Of a stretch of DNA of 64,000 nt, positions 28,901 through 43,900 are shown in pieces. The stretch covers positions 1,364,001-1,428,000 of the forward strand of contig NZ_CP073766.1 of the NCBI RefSeq assembly GCF_018255755.1, read 5' to 3'. Within the stretch, counting starts at the first letter, position 1. Every line of letters begins with the position of its first letter. The notes beneath the pieces were generated by a model that was given only the letters and a program-made list of their open reading frames with translations, searched no databases and was not told the DNA's origin. The stretch comes from Chitinophaga sp. HK235. Lineage in GTDB: Bacteria; Bacteroidota; Bacteroidia; Chitinophagales; Chitinophagaceae. A program made the position numbers and the translations under genes.

Positions 28901-31900
28901 TATATCTACGGTAGCGCTGCCATTGGTAACGCTGGCGGTATAGGCAAAGCTGGTGCTGGTGCCGCCGGTGACAGTAAGGATTACTGTCTCCTGACCTTCG
29001 ATAATCTTATCGTCGATAACAGTAACAGGAACGGCTACACTGGATTGACCAGCCGGGATGGTAACAGTACCAGTCAGCGCGTCGTAATCTTTGCCACCGG
29101 TGGCTGTTCCACCAATGGTATAAGTAACAGTGATGTCTTCTGACGGTTTGATACCGTTAGGCAGACTGATTTTAAATCCGCCGTTGGTGCCCGGTTCTGC
29201 AGCGTTGCCGTCGTTGGTAACGCTCAGCACGCGGTTGGCCGCGGAATTTTCATCATCAATAATATTGACAGTAGCTGTACCATTGGTTGGGCTGGCTGTA
29301 TAAGTCAGGCCAGCGCCTGTACCACCGGTAATTGTCATGATCACAGTCTCGGTGTTTTCCACGAGCTGGTCATCCATCACCAATACCGGTACGGATACAC
29401 TGGGTTGTCCTGCAGACAGGACCACAGTGCCTGTCAGCGCGGTGTAATCAGACCCACTGGTGGCTGTACCAGCTATGGTATAGTTGATAGTAATCGGCGC
29501 AGCTGCAGTGTAACCGGCAGGCAGGCTGATCTTAAAGGCGCCATTGGTGCTTGGTTCAGCGGCATCGCCGTCGTTGGTCACACTCAATATCTGATTGGCA
29601 GCTACATTATCATCATCCGCAATATCAGCGGAAGCGCTGCCATTGGTCGGGCTGGCGGTGAAGGCGAAGCTGGTGCTGGCGCCACCGGTAAGGGTGAGGA
29701 TCACGGTTTCTGTACCTTCTATGATCTTATCGTCCGTTACAGTCACCGGAATCAGTACGGCATTCTGCTCTGCAGGCAACACTACGCTGCCAGTCAGCGT
29801 CGTATAGTCGGTACCGTTGATACCAGTACCGCTAATGGTGTAATTAACAGTCACCGGTTCTGATGAAGCTACCGTTCCAGGCAGCGTAACCTTGAAGCTT
29901 CCGTTAGTGGAAGGCTCGGCGAGGTCTGACAATTTCACGATGCTGAGCACACGATTCGCTGCTGTATTATCATCATCCGCGATGTTAACGGTAGCGCTGG
30001 CGTTGGTTGTGCTGGCAGTATAAGTGAAGTTAGCCGAAGTACCACCTGTAACTGTGGCGATGACTGTTTCTGTATTTTCAATGAGTTGATCATCGATCGG
30101 GTTGACGGACACGTCCACGGCGCTGGCGCCGGCAGGGATGGTAGCTGTACCGGTGAGGGCAGCGTAATCCGTACCGCCGGTAGCAGTACCGGCAATGGTA
30201 TAGTTGACCGTAATATTTTCAGAAGCCTTGATACCGGCTGGCAGGCTGATGGTATAAGCCCCGCTGGTATTCGGTTCTGCAGCATCGGCCTTTTTACTGA
30301 TGCTGAGCACACGGTTCGCTGGTATATCGTCATCATCGGCAATGTTCACCGTTGCGCTGCCGGCGGTGGTGCTGGCAGTGAAGATGAAGTTAGTGCTGGC
30401 GCCACCGGTGGCCGTCAGTACAACGGTTTCTGTCGGTTCGATGAGCGGGTCATCTATCACGGTAACGGGAACGAACACGGTGTCTTGTCCGGCCGGCAGT
30501 ACAACAGTGCCGCTCAGCGTTGCGTAGTCTGTACCGTTAATGGCGGTACCGCCGATGGTGTATTGGATGGTCACCGGTTCTGATGAGGTAATACCTGCCG
30601 GCAGACTGATACTGAAGCGACCGTTGGTGGACGGTTCTGCAGCGTTGCCCATGTTGGTCACTGTGAACACACGGTTAGCAGCGGTATTGTCATTATCAGC
30701 GATATTGACAGTTGCCGAAGCGTTGGTGGTGCTGGCAGTGAAGGTAAAGCTGGTGCTGGTACCACCGGTAACGTCGAGTGATACGGTTTCTGTTGTCTCG
30801 ATGATCTTATCATCGATGACTGCTACCGGTACATCAATGCCGTTCTGACCTGCTGGTATTACCACCGTGCCAGTGAGTGCTGTATAGTCAGTACCGGCGG
30901 TAGCTGTACCCGCTACTGTATAATTTACAGTGATGTCTTCGGAAGCGGTTACGCCCGTTGGCAGACTGATAGTAAAGGCGCCATTGGTAGCTGGTTCTGC
31001 GGCATTGGCCTTGTTTTTAACACTGATAACGCGGTTGGCTGCAGTGTTATCATCGTCGGCAATATTCGCAGAAGCTGTAGCATTGGTGGTGCTTGCGGTA
31101 TAGCTGAAATTTGTGGAGCTGCCGCCGGTGAGTGTCACCACCACGGTTTCTGTATTTTCTATTTCCAGATCGTTGATTACAAAGACAGGCAGTGAAATGC
31201 CGTCTTGTCCCGCAGGGATGGTCACGCTGCCGCTTAAGGCAGTATAATCCTTGCCGCTGGTAGCGGTTCCTGCTACGGTATAATTCACGGTAATATCCTC
31301 GGAAGGGAAAACACCTGCAGGCAGGCTGATCTTAAACAGTGCATTGGTGGATGGTTCTGCGCCATCGTTGGTTTTAGTGATGCTCAGTACACGATTGGCC
31401 GCTGTGTTATCATCATCCAGGATATTCACAGTAGCATTACCGTTGGTAGTGCTGGCAGTAAAGGCAAAGCTGGTGCTGGTTCCGCCGGTGAGCGTCATGA
31501 TAACCGTTTCGGTGTTTTCCATCAGCTGATCATCGATGACAGTCACAGGAACGGATACACTGTTCTGGCCAGCCGGGATAACTGCGGTGCCAGTCAGTGT
31601 CGTATAATCGGTACCGTTAATAGCGGTGCCGCTGATGGTGTAAGTCACGGTAATGGGCTCAGCAGCGGTAATATCATCAGCAGCGGTGGCGCCTTTAGGC
31701 AGATTGATTTTGAACTTGCTATTGGTAGCCGGTTCTGAAGCGTCTCCCCCATCGTTGCTCACGCTGAGCACACGGTTGGCAGCTGTATTATCGTCGTCAG
31801 CGATGTTGGCAGTGGCACTGCCATTGGTGCTGCTGGCGGCGAAAGTAAAGCTGGTGCTGGTACCGCCAGTCACCGTTGCAATGACAGTTTCAGTGTTTTC

Positions 31901-34900
31901 AATGATCTTGTCATCGATAACGGTGATTGGCAGGGTAATGCTGTTCTGTTTTGCAGGCAGCACCACCGACGTTCCCAGAGCGGTGTAGTCTGTGCCGCTG
32001 GTAGCGGTACCGGAGGATGTATAGGCTATGGTTATATCTTCAGATGAAGTGACGCCAGCAGGGAGACTAATCGTAAACTCCCCGTTGGTGGCCGGTTCCG
32101 CGGCATCAATTGTCTTTTTGATGCTTAATACGCGGTTGGCGACGGTGTTGTCATTATCTGCAATGGCCACGGATGCGTTGCCATTGGTAGCGCTGACGGT
32201 ATAAGTAAAATTAGTACTGGTGCCGCCGGTGAGTGTTACCACCACTGATTCCGTGTTTTCAATGATCTGATCATCGATCACATTAACGGGCAAGGCTACA
32301 CTCTTCTGACCAGCCGGAATGGTAACGGTGCCGGTAAGGGCGGTATAATCAGACCCACCTGTGGCTGTACCGCCAACGGTATAGCTGACGGTAATGTCTT
32401 CCGTAGGTGTAATATTGGAAGGCAGACTGATGGTGAATCCGCCATTCACGGCCGGTTCCGCCGCGTCGGCAGCTCTGGCTATGCTCAGTACGAGATTGGC
32501 CGGTGTGTTTTCATCGTCGATGATATTTACAGTGGCGTTGGTAGCGCCGCTGCGCGGAGTCAGCGTAAAGTTGGCAGAGCTGCCACCTGTTACGGTAACC
32601 ACTACTGTTTCAGGGCTTTCCAGGAGCTGGTCATCTATTACTACAACCGGTAATACCACACCGTTCTGGCCTGCAGGAATCACTACGGACCCGCTCAGCA
32701 CATTGTAATCCGCACCCGGTGTGGCTGTACCGGCAACTGCATAGTTCACTGTAATGTCTTCCGATGCAGTCACACCTACCGGCAGGCTGATGTTAAATGC
32801 ACCATTGGTAGCCGGTTCTTTTGCATCCTTACCCCAGGTTACCCCTACTGTGGTTTTAGCAGGGTCATTGCTGTCATTATCAGCAATGTTCAGCGTAGCC
32901 GTAGTCTGTGTGCTGCTGATATTATAGGCGTTACCGCTGGTGGTGCCGAAGGCGCCGTTCAGCGTAACAGTTACATTTTCTGTTGTTTCGAGGATGTTAT
33001 CATCGGTCACTATTACGGGCAGGGCTATACTGTTGCTGCCTGCCGGGAAGGTCAGGGTACCGCTCAACGCCGTATAGTCGGTACCGTTAGTCGCAGTACC
33101 TGTCACCGTATAGTTCACGGTGATGTCTTCCGTAGCGGTCACGGTGCCAGGCAGACTGATATTGAAGGAGCCGTTCTGTGCTCCTTCTTTGCCGTCCTGA
33201 CCTTTGGTGATGGCCAACGTCTGATTAACAGCGGTCACGCCACCGAAGGTGGAGAAATTCTGTATGCCGCTGAATTCAACGTAATCTACGCCATCCTGTT
33301 GACCAGTGGCTGAAGGAGTAAGCTCGTTAATATTAGCCAGCCCTTCAGGAGCCAGATCGGCCAGTGTAGCGGTAATATCACCGGTATGTTTGAACCATGT
33401 CCAGCGTTGTGTGCCTGTTACGCCACGGGTACCGGAGAGCATATTCTCTGCATTGGTTCTTTCAGCCGGGTTCCAGAAGAGGCGGAGCGTAACGCCGCCG
33501 TTCAGCGTCATGTCTGTACCGGTGTAGCTGATTTGTACCAGCCTGCGCATTAACTGTGTACCGTAGTCGGTGCCAACGTTCTTGCCCAGCGCTGCATTCA
33601 TATTCCTGTTCACATCTACAACAGCAGACAGTTTGGTTACATCCATGGTGTTGCCATTCAGGGCAATGGAGGCGATGTATTTGTTCGCATCAGTAGGATC
33701 AATGAAATACAGGGTGCCCTTGTCGATACAGGTAGCCGCTACTGTTCTCACCGTAGCATCCGGCACCAGGTTAGCGGTACGCTGGAGATGACTGGTGATG
33801 AGCGTAAACACTACATTATCTTTCAGGGCGCTCACGTTTTCAAAACTCACGATACCGCCGTTAAAGCTGGTAGCAGGTATTTCGGTCACCGTACCGGTAG
33901 CGAAGTTACCGTCGCCGTCTTCGTCGATCATGATCGTGAAATCCGCCGCTGAAGTGCCTTTTACGGTGATGCCGTTCAGATCGAACTGCATGCTGAGCGG
34001 CTGGGTGCTGATATCGTAATTGGTGAACTGTGTTTTCCATTCCTGCGTGAGGCGCTCAGGGATACAGCTGCCCACGGGCAGATCTGTTCCGCCAACAGTA
34101 AGAGCGTTGCTGTTACTTCCCAGCAGGATATAACTTTTATCTGCACCAAAAGTATTGGTATTATCCGCATTGGTGGCGGCAATAGCGCGCATGCCGACAG
34201 TCAGGATGGAGCCGGTATGTACGCTGCGTGATTGTTTCTGCACTAAGGCTTCCCTGTCATCCCGACCAATACCGAAGATGTTGTTTTTATAAATGTTATT
34301 GGCAGTAGCATTCCAGATCACGGAGCCATCTGTAGCCAGGTAGTTCTGTGCAGTGCTCTGGTCGAGCGTGATGCCATATTTAATACCGAGGTATGATTCT
34401 ACCTGTCGGGCTTCAGTAGCCGTGAGGGCAGATTTGTATACGATCACCTCAGGGATTTTACCGTTGAAGATGCGGTTATCAAGAGCTGCGTTATCTGTGG
34501 TACGACCGCCCACTTCAAAGAAAGAGCCGCCTGCCTGCGTACCGCAGCTAGCGCCGAGAGGACTTTGTTTGCCATTCAGCCAGGTACTTCCATTCAGCGC
34601 ATTGTTGGCATTTACATACACGCCACGTACGAGATTAGGAGCTGCATAAGGAGGAAAAGATGGCGCCACAAGGCATCCGCCGCCGTCCAGGGCATAATTA
34701 ACGCTGGTTGTATACACCAGTCCTCTGCCAGCATTAGCTGATGCCGACCATTCGCCGTTGGTGGTGAAAATACCTACCAGACCATTGACTGCAGGACCTT
34801 CCGGAGTACTAACAGAGAAGATGGACAGGTTAGGTGTAGAGTTCCAGTTGGCATCGGCATTACCTTTCAGAGATTTGCCTACTGCGCCAGAGAAGTCAAC

Positions 34901-37900
34901 CGCCGGGTTGAAGTTGATGCCATTGGGCACACGAATAATGTCTGCCGAAGCAGCGATAGGATCTGTATGAGCAACAGGTGTCGCACGCAGTTCAGTAGGC
35001 ATAGCGCTGCTTTGGTTCAGCCATTGCTCTACCTGGTTGCCTCCATTCACCTGTAAGTCGGCGTCTGCTTTCACCCACAGCATGTCACCAGACACACCGC
35101 CCGGTGAGGTCACGAAGCTGGCGAAAGTGAAGTATTGGCCGCTAGTCATGTCCAGTGTGGTGGAATAACTAGGCACGCCATTCACGTCACCGTCAGCCAG
35201 CTGTATGAACTGGTCCGTACCGTCAAAAGTAGCGTCGTTGCTGATGATCAGGTAAGGCCTGTTTGCGCTGCGAGGCAATTGATCTTTGCGGATGGAGATG
35301 GCCACCGTACCTACAGTACCGGATTCCTGCACTTTCCATGTTCTTGCCATACGGGTGGTTACAGCGGAGTTGCCGGTAACAGCCGTGGTGAAGGAAGTGC
35401 TGGCGCCATCATCGCCCCAGACCATATATGATTTATCTGCGGAGAATGTATTCGTATTGCTAAGGTTGTCTGTCGCGATGCTGCCCAGACCCACTATGGG
35501 CTGGAAGCCGGTGTTGATGCTCTGGCTTTGCTTCTGCGCAAGGCCTTCCACATCATCGCGGCCGATACCGGTTATGTTATTTTTATAAGTAGCATTGGCG
35601 GTGGCATCCCATACTTTGGTGGTGCCATCGGTAGCCAGATAGTCTCTTGCTGTAGTTTGATCCATCGTGTAGCCGTACTTGATAGCCAGATAAGTGGACA
35701 CCCGTTGCAGTTCGTTGGTGCTTAACGCGGCGGGATATACGATCACCTCACCGATGGTACCTCTCCAGGACTGGTTAATGTCCCAGGGAGCACTACCGAC
35801 TTGTGCACCGCCAATGGTTGTGTTCCAGCTCTTAGCCGCCGATCCCAAAGTCGCCATTTTGCTGTAGAGCGTGGCTGTGCCGTTAGCACCGCCGGCCCAT
35901 ACACCGACCATTTCATTAAACATGCCTGGCTGCCAGTTGCCTGCGGGGCTGATAACATCATTAGCCCAACCCACAAAATCGGCGGTACCGTTGCTGCCTA
36001 CGAGCGCAATACCGACACCCTGACTGGTAGTGGCCCCACCGTATCCGAGTATATACTGATTGGCCCCGCTGACAGCCGGTACGCTACCTGCACCGAAGAA
36101 TGTTCTGGCGCTGGTGCCCATTGGCAGTTTGTTGATATCGAGATTCAGAAAATCTGCCCCGTCGAATTTCACTACAGGGTTAAAGTTGGCATTGGTCGTT
36201 GCGTTCCTCATGTACAGCGGCTGGTTGACAGCGGTAGCTTGTGTACCGTTGTTCAGGTCTGAAGCATAATCTGTCCAGCCGTTGATAGCACTATTGTCAG
36301 TGGTGCTGGAAGTACCTGCATCTGCACGCAACCAGAGGGAAGTGCCCACTACCCCACCCGGTGTTTTGATAGACGCACCATAGGTGAAGTATTGGCCATT
36401 AGCCAGGTCCACATTGGCGGCGTAATGTTTCACGCCATTGAGCGTCATGGCGGTCACCGGAATGAACTGGTCCGTTCCGTCGAAAGTAGCGTCATTGCTG
36501 ACGATGAGGTAAGTCTGCGCAGCATTGGGCAGCGCGTCATAAGGCACTGCCACCTGTACAGTACCGACAGTGCCGGATTTCTGTACTTTCCAGACTCTTC
36601 CCATGCGATAATTGGCTACAGGGTGACCTGTCAGCGCGGTTTTAAAGAGACCGCTGCCGGCGTTGTCGCCCCATACCATGTATGATTTATCAGCAGTGAA
36701 TGCATTGGCATTGCTGTTGTTTGTTTCTGAGAGGCTATTCAGACCGATCGCCAGCTGCATACCGCTCATGGTATTGCGGGATTGTTTCTGGTTCAGGTCT
36801 TCTGCGTCATCACGACCGATACCGGTAATATAATTACCGTAGCCGGTGTTAGTGGCAGCATTCCATATCGCGCTGCCGTTAGTGGCCAGGTAGTCGGTAG
36901 CGCCGTTGTTCAGCGTGATACCATATTTGATGGCCATGTAGCTGTTCACCTTCTGCTGTTCAACCAGCGTAAGCGGCGTGGTATATACGATCAGGTCGCC
37001 CATACGGCCGTTATAGGAACCAGGGCCATTCCAGCCAAGCTGGAATGGAATGCCACCACCGGTGATGATATCAGTCTTATTAGAATTGGCCACATTCAAC
37101 CCATTCTTGTAAATAGATTGTTTGTTAGCAGCAAGGCTTACATTGTTGGTGGCTGTCCAGAGAATTACCTGGTTATTAATATCCCCTGCATTAAAGGTAA
37201 GGCGGTTGTTGAGATACGGGGCATCCCAATACACCACATTATCATTCCAGGTAGCATGTAATGTAAACTGGTTAGTTCCGGCAACAGGAGCTGGTTCCGT
37301 AAAGATAACGGTGGGATTGGCGACAGCCTGACAACCCGCATAAAAAGCATAAGCAGTATTGTAAGTACCAGTCTTCAGGAAAGAGCCGCCTGCCATCGCA
37401 TGAGGAGCGCCATTAAACTTCACCACCGGGTTAAAGTTCAGGTTGGTCGCGGCATTATCCATATATATCGGCTGATTGGCCGGCGTAGCCTGCGCCACGT
37501 TATTACCGTTAGGGCTATAGTCGTTCCAGCTGCTGATCGGCGTGTTGTCAGCCGTGGCAGAAGTAGCAATATCTGCGCGCAACCATATCAGGTTGCCGCT
37601 GGCTACGCCACCGGGGTATTTCACAGCTGCGCCGAAGGTGAAATACACACCTTTAGGCAACAGGCTGGTGTTGAGGGTAATGGTTTTGTCTGCATTCAGC
37701 GGCAGTTCCTGATTGATCGTTGCAAAAGTAGGATCTGTGCTGATCAGCAGATATACCTTGGTGCCTACCGCACTGGCTTTCAGTGTAATGGCCTGATCCG
37801 TCCAGTTGGTTTTATCCACTTTCCATACGCGGGAAAGACGGCGGGTGGCATTAGTGCCGCTTATAACTGTTGTGTAAGAAGTAGCTGACAGCCCGTTATC

Positions 37901-40900
37901 TCCAAATACAAAGAAAGATTTATCGTTGGTGATGGTATTGGTATTCTGTTCGTTGGTGAGCTGAATATTGTTACCCAGCGAGAGGGTCACAAAACCGGTG
38001 TCTACACTGAGTGATTGTTTGGTATTCAGCGCCGTGGCGTCATCTCTACCTATGCCGGTTATACGGGATTTATAGGTTGCATTGGCGGTCCAGTATTTGG
38101 AACCGTCTGTGGCCAGGTAATCGCTGGCGCCGTTGTTGATGGTGATACCGTATTTCAGGCCGAGGTAAGACTCTACGGACTGGCGCTCTACGTCTGACAA
38201 TACGCGGTCATAAGCAATCACCTCTCCCATTTTGCCCATCCAGTAGAACCCTCTGGCGGCGATGGTACGAGAACCTATGGAAATAAGATTACTGGTAAGC
38301 GGCGTTAAATTGATAGTACCCTGATTGTCAAGCGCATAGTTGCCAAATATACGTACGCCATTGGCAGTATTGTTGGCCTGGGCGGCACTGAAAATATAGG
38401 GTTTGTCGGAGAGGTAAGTAGCGCTTCCGCCTATGCCAACCACCGATCCGGCGTTCTCCAGGTAGTTCAGTTGTCCGGTGCCGACAAGCCGGAATTCCAT
38501 ACCATGTGCCGAACCTACTGCTCCGCTGCTGACAAGGTCTCTTACTGTGGCAAATCCGGAACCGCTGGCAACCGCAAAAATAGTAGCGGTGGAAGGATTG
38601 ATGCGGGTAGTGGTAATATCCAGAAAATCGTCTGTACCATCGAACACAAGGCCGTAGTTGAAGTTGAGTGCTTTCGCGTCGGTAATAGGCTGGCTGGCTA
38701 CTACACCCTGTAATGCGTCATTACCGAGGTTGCTGTAATCGCTCCAATTGTTGCCACCGGATACACCATCATCTGCGCGCAGCCAGAAGGAAACGCCATT
38801 GTTTACGCCATTCGGTCCGGTGATATTTTTCGCAAAAGTGAAGTAAGCACCGTCGGGCAACAGGCTACTGTTAAGGGTCGTAGTACCATCAGCATTCAAT
38901 GCATAAGCAGCATCTCCTGCACCGAAAGTATTGTCTGTGCTGACAAGCAGATAGATACGTGCATTACCGCCGGATAATCTGAAAGTAATGTCCTGATCTG
39001 CCCAGTTATTTTTCTGCGCTTTGAAGATGCGGGTCATGCGGCTGTTCACCTTATTGATACCGGCAACCGGTGTCAGGTAGGTAGTAGCGGCGCCATCATC
39101 TCCAAAAGAGAAGAAAGAAAGATCATTGGTGATATTGGTGGTATTGGCTTTATTGGAAGTAGCCACTGCTGCACCCGCAGCGAGGGTTACGATACCAGTG
39201 TCTGCGGCCACGGACTGCTTCTGCAGCAACATGCCTCTGTCATCACGGCCTATACCGGTGATATGTTTGGCGTAAGCACCGCCGGCAGCGGCTTTCCACA
39301 TGGTGGTGGTACCGTCGCTGGCGACATAATCCATTGGTGTGCCTATGCCCAGTGTCAGGCCATAACGCAGCGCCATATAGGATTGTACCTGCTGACGTTC
39401 GAGCGCGGTCAGCTTGCGGGAATATAATATTACCTCTGGGATATCGCCATTCAGTACCGCATTGTGGCCGGCGCCGATATAATCCTTGTTCCCGGCTGGA
39501 GAGAGGAAACTCACAGCATTGGGATTGGCTGTCAGCAATACTTTACCGTCCACACCAGCCGCCCAGTCGTTGGTAGCGCTCCAGATGTTCAGCATATGCG
39601 CATTGCGTATGCTCACACCCGCGGGATAAGCGAAGTTCATACGACCGGTGTTGGTACCGAAATAAGTAAATTGATTATTGTTGGTGTAGTTATAAAACGC
39701 TGCTCCGCCGGCAAGGGTACCTCCAAATTCAAAAGGATACATCGCGTTACCGGTGTTGTCAACGTTGGATGTTTGTACAGAGAATACTTCACCTGCGGTA
39801 AAGGTATTGGCTATCTCCGGCTGCTGTATGAAATAGTTGCCGGTGGCGCCTGCTCCACTGAAGCTGATGCCCGGGTTAAAGTTGAGAGAAGCCTCCTTCC
39901 AGGGGAGTGCTCCCGTGGTAGCGAGCGTCCATGTACGTCCAGAGGCGCTCAGTTCTTTCCATTGGGTAGCGTTACCTCCACTTACCACCACCGCACTGTC
40001 GGCCCTGGCCCATACTTCCAGTCCCCCAGCTACACCAGCCGGAGCTGCCTGCGTATTGGCGAAAGTAAAGAAGGCGCCGTCAGGCAGCAGATCGCTGCTC
40101 AGGGTAAGCTGGCCGTTGGCATCCAGTGCATACGCTTTATCTCCTGCCCCAAAGGTTTCGTCGGTGCTTACCAACAGGAAGTTGGAGTTGTTACCACCGG
40201 TCAATCCCAGTCTGATGGAACTGGTAGCCCAGTTGGTGCGGTCTATTTTATAGATACGGCCCATGCGTGCAGTAACATTCCCCAGGCCTGTAACGCCCTG
40301 GCTATACGTAGCGGGCTGACCGTTATCGCTGAAAGTAAAGAAAGAAAGGTCGTTGGCGACAGTGGTGTTATTCTCTGCATTGGAGGCAGCCAGACCAGTG
40401 CCTGCACCAATAGTTACATTGGCACCATCCAGCTGTGACTGGCTTTGCTTCTGTAGCAGGGTACCGTTATCATCTCTGCCGATACCGGTGATACGTTCAC
40501 CATAACCGGTATTTTTAGTCGCAGTCCACATTTTAGTACTACCATCACTGGCGAGGTAATCGGTAGAAGCTCCTGCGGCTGTCTTCAACGTGAGGGCGTA
40601 TTTCAGGGCCAGATAACTGTTCACCTGTGCACGCTCAGCGGCGTTTAACTGCCTGTTGTAGAGGATCACTTCCGAAATGCGGCCATTGAAAATAGAATTA
40701 TGTCCTGCGCCGATAGCGGAATTCAGCCCTGCCCCTCTGCTGAAAGTAACCGGGAAGGTAGTGCTGCTGCCGATGGTTTTGCCATCGAAGTTGACTGCCC
40801 AGTTGCCAGGAGCGCTCCAGTTATTTAATATATGTGCCTGTTGTATATTAATACTTCCCAGCGGATAACCAGGCCTTGAGTTGGTACCAAAGTGCGTATA

Positions 40901-43900
40901 GTGGGCCCCGTTATAAACATAAAACTGTTGGGTAAGTGTAGTGGGATCGCCGCCAAATTCAAACGGGAAGCTCGCTATGGTAGAGGTAGCCGCGAGGTTG
41001 GAAGCCTGCACAGAGAAGATTTCCCCAGCGGTATAGCTTTCCGTAAACCTGGGTACGCTGAAATAGTTATTTCCCAGGAAGTTGATAGCAGGATTATAGT
41101 TAATAGCATTCTTTTGCCAGCTGAGGGGCGCATTGGCAACACCGAGCGGCCATTCCCGCTGCACGGCCTGGTCCTGCCATGTGAGGATGCTGCCGTCCAC
41201 TACCGATGTACCAGCGTCTGCTTTCACCCATGTCTGCAGATTGGTGGCTACGCCGCCTGGGAATCGCTGTTGTTGGCCGAAAGTAAAGAAAGCACCATTG
41301 GCCAGGTCTGCACCGGAAACGGTGACAGTTCCTGTGCTGCTCAGTTTCAGCTCTTTGGTAACAGTGCCGAATCCAGCGTCTGTACTGATGAGCAGATAAT
41401 TATTCCCGGTGCCACCTGCCAGTTGCAGTGTTATCTGCTGGCCATTATCCCAGGAAGCAGTTTTCTGTATCTTCCAAACCCGGCCCATGCGGCGGGTAGC
41501 GTTCGCACTGGTGACTGCTGTAAAGTAGCCGGTGCTACCACTATTGTCACCAAAGACCAGGAATGACTTATCCTGCGTAAAGGTATTGGAATTGATGGCA
41601 TTGGAAACAGCAATGGCATTTCCCAGCGCAATGGTCACGATACCGCTATCCTGGCTCAGGGATTGTTTCTGATTCAGTATGCTGCAATCCTCACGGCCAA
41701 TGCCGGTAATGCGTGTGCCATAACCTGTGTTAGCGGCAGCCGTCCATATTTGTACGGTGCCGTCGCTGTTAATATAATCGGTTGCGCCGTTATTGAGCGT
41801 GATGCCGTATTTGAGCGCCATGTATGATTCAATGCGCTGTATTTCGGCAGGTGTAAGGTCTCGGTTGTAGATGAATACTTCCGGAATAAATATTTTTGAG
41901 TATTCAGCATAAGCATTGCCGCCTACGTCCAGTGTCCATCCGGAGGCGCTTGAGGTGGGGCCGTTTTTCCGTAATACGCCGTTGCTTTTAAATTCGTAGG
42001 CACCACTGGCCGCTCTTTCAAAAGAGTAAAGTTTTCCTTTTGCAGTAATGGCATTACCCGGATCGATCCAACCTTCCACATATGCGCGGTTTTCCATCCC
42101 GGCGTGCCATCCCATCAATTCATTGCTGGAAGAACTGGTGAATACGCGGCCGGTCTGCGACCCTTCCAGTAAGCCCATACCCATAATGGAGTATGCCCCG
42201 GAGACGCCTGCCGAAGCAGGCACCAGGTGGGCATCATTACCATCGTAGTAAATAGCAGGGTTGAAGTTGACCATGCCGGTGGTATTATCCGGATCACCGA
42301 CAACCGTCATATGATTGGCGTTACCGGAAATATCGCCCCAGTTCACGCCGTTCACCGCCTGGTCTGCCCGGTACCATGCCACTACGCCGTTGCTCACACA
42401 GGCAGGGCCTTTGGCTGCCATGGGAATGCCGTTGCCAAATTCCGAAGTACCGCAGGTATTAGCGGGGATACGCAGCGTGGCCGTCCAGAAACCGAGGCCG
42501 GTAGCACCCGGACCAGCATTGTAAGTGATGGTCTGTGTAGAGGTGCCGGCAGAAAGTCCTGTTAAGGACGTAACATAATATTGCCCGCTCGTTTTGTTCG
42601 TAGCGGGATCGTTGGCATAAATGTCTACTGTATATTGTGCACCGGCGGTTATATTCGGAATGGTGAGCTGTAGCTGGTACTGCCCCCCTCCCAGCGCGGT
42701 GGATGACACCAGTACCGGCGTCTTACCCCCGGCGAGGGTATAGCTACAGTTACCGCCCTGTAAAGAGATGCCGGCAAGGGTATTATTATATATGGAGTTG
42801 TTGGTGATGATTACCTTGGTAGGCGCTACGTTTACGATGCCCGCACCACCATTATCATGTATCACACAACCATCCACCTGCGAGTCTGTCACGCCGGCGC
42901 TGCCATAAAACCAAATCCCGTGATTCGTATTATTCACTACCGTATCCCCCTTCAGGTCTACGTCGGTAACAGCGTTGGTACCGTTGATGACGATACCAGA
43001 GCGTTCCTGATTATAAAAAGATGAATTGACAATGTCTACATTACTTCTGGGAGCGTCACTGTAAAATTCAATACCATCCACGTTTCGCGTGAATTTGGAA
43101 TTCGTCAGCTGAAAATTGGTGGCTGCTCCTATTACATAAATACCGTCTACATCAAATTCATTAAAAGTAACATTATCAATATTTACTCCGGTGGCAGAAG
43201 CATAAAAGCCGATACCCACGTCAGCATCATCCGTATTGGCAGGTTTGTCAGCATCTAATATGGAGTTAGTGCAGGTAAATCCGTTGACTGCCCCTTCAAA
43301 CCGGACATTGGCATTACCGGCGAATTGGCCGGGTATCCTGTTTACGATGACTGCCTTGTTAATGGTTACATTGCTGGCAGCACCGTTGAACCAGATGGCG
43401 TAAATATCATTTTCATTAATATCAACGGTATCGATGTTGATGTTGTTCGCTGTGTTGTCAAAGCGGATGGCGTAGTCCCCGTCATCATCCGAAGTGACCA
43501 CATTCATATCTATCGTCGTCTGTTTGATCTGGAAGTTGGTGGCCGGATAATCGCAATAGATGCCCAGTGATACCCCGCCCCATAAGCTATCTATGATCAC
43601 ATTCCTGAACAGCACATTATTGGCTGTTTCCACAGGGCCTGCGGTATTATCAAACAGCACTGCATTCTGGAAGCCGCTGATGTTACTGTTGGTGAACGTT
43701 AATCCGTTCACACCTGCGTCGCGGAACACGATACCTTCTCCCCCACGCGTATTGTTGGCCGTACTGAGCTGGATATTATCCATGATCAGGTCGGTCTGCG
43801 TACCGCCGGTAAAATAAAAAGCCCGCCCGATGTGTGTGGTGCCGGCACCTGCCGACTCTACGTCAGTAGAAGAGATGTTTCTCACCGCTAGCCTGGTGGA

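Noticed and set aside
20280..33225. Regularly spaced similar sequences considered as a CRISPR array
   Set aside because: The period of about 360 bases and continuous coding frame with protein-level conservation show coding repeats; no short direct repeats with unique spacers exist.
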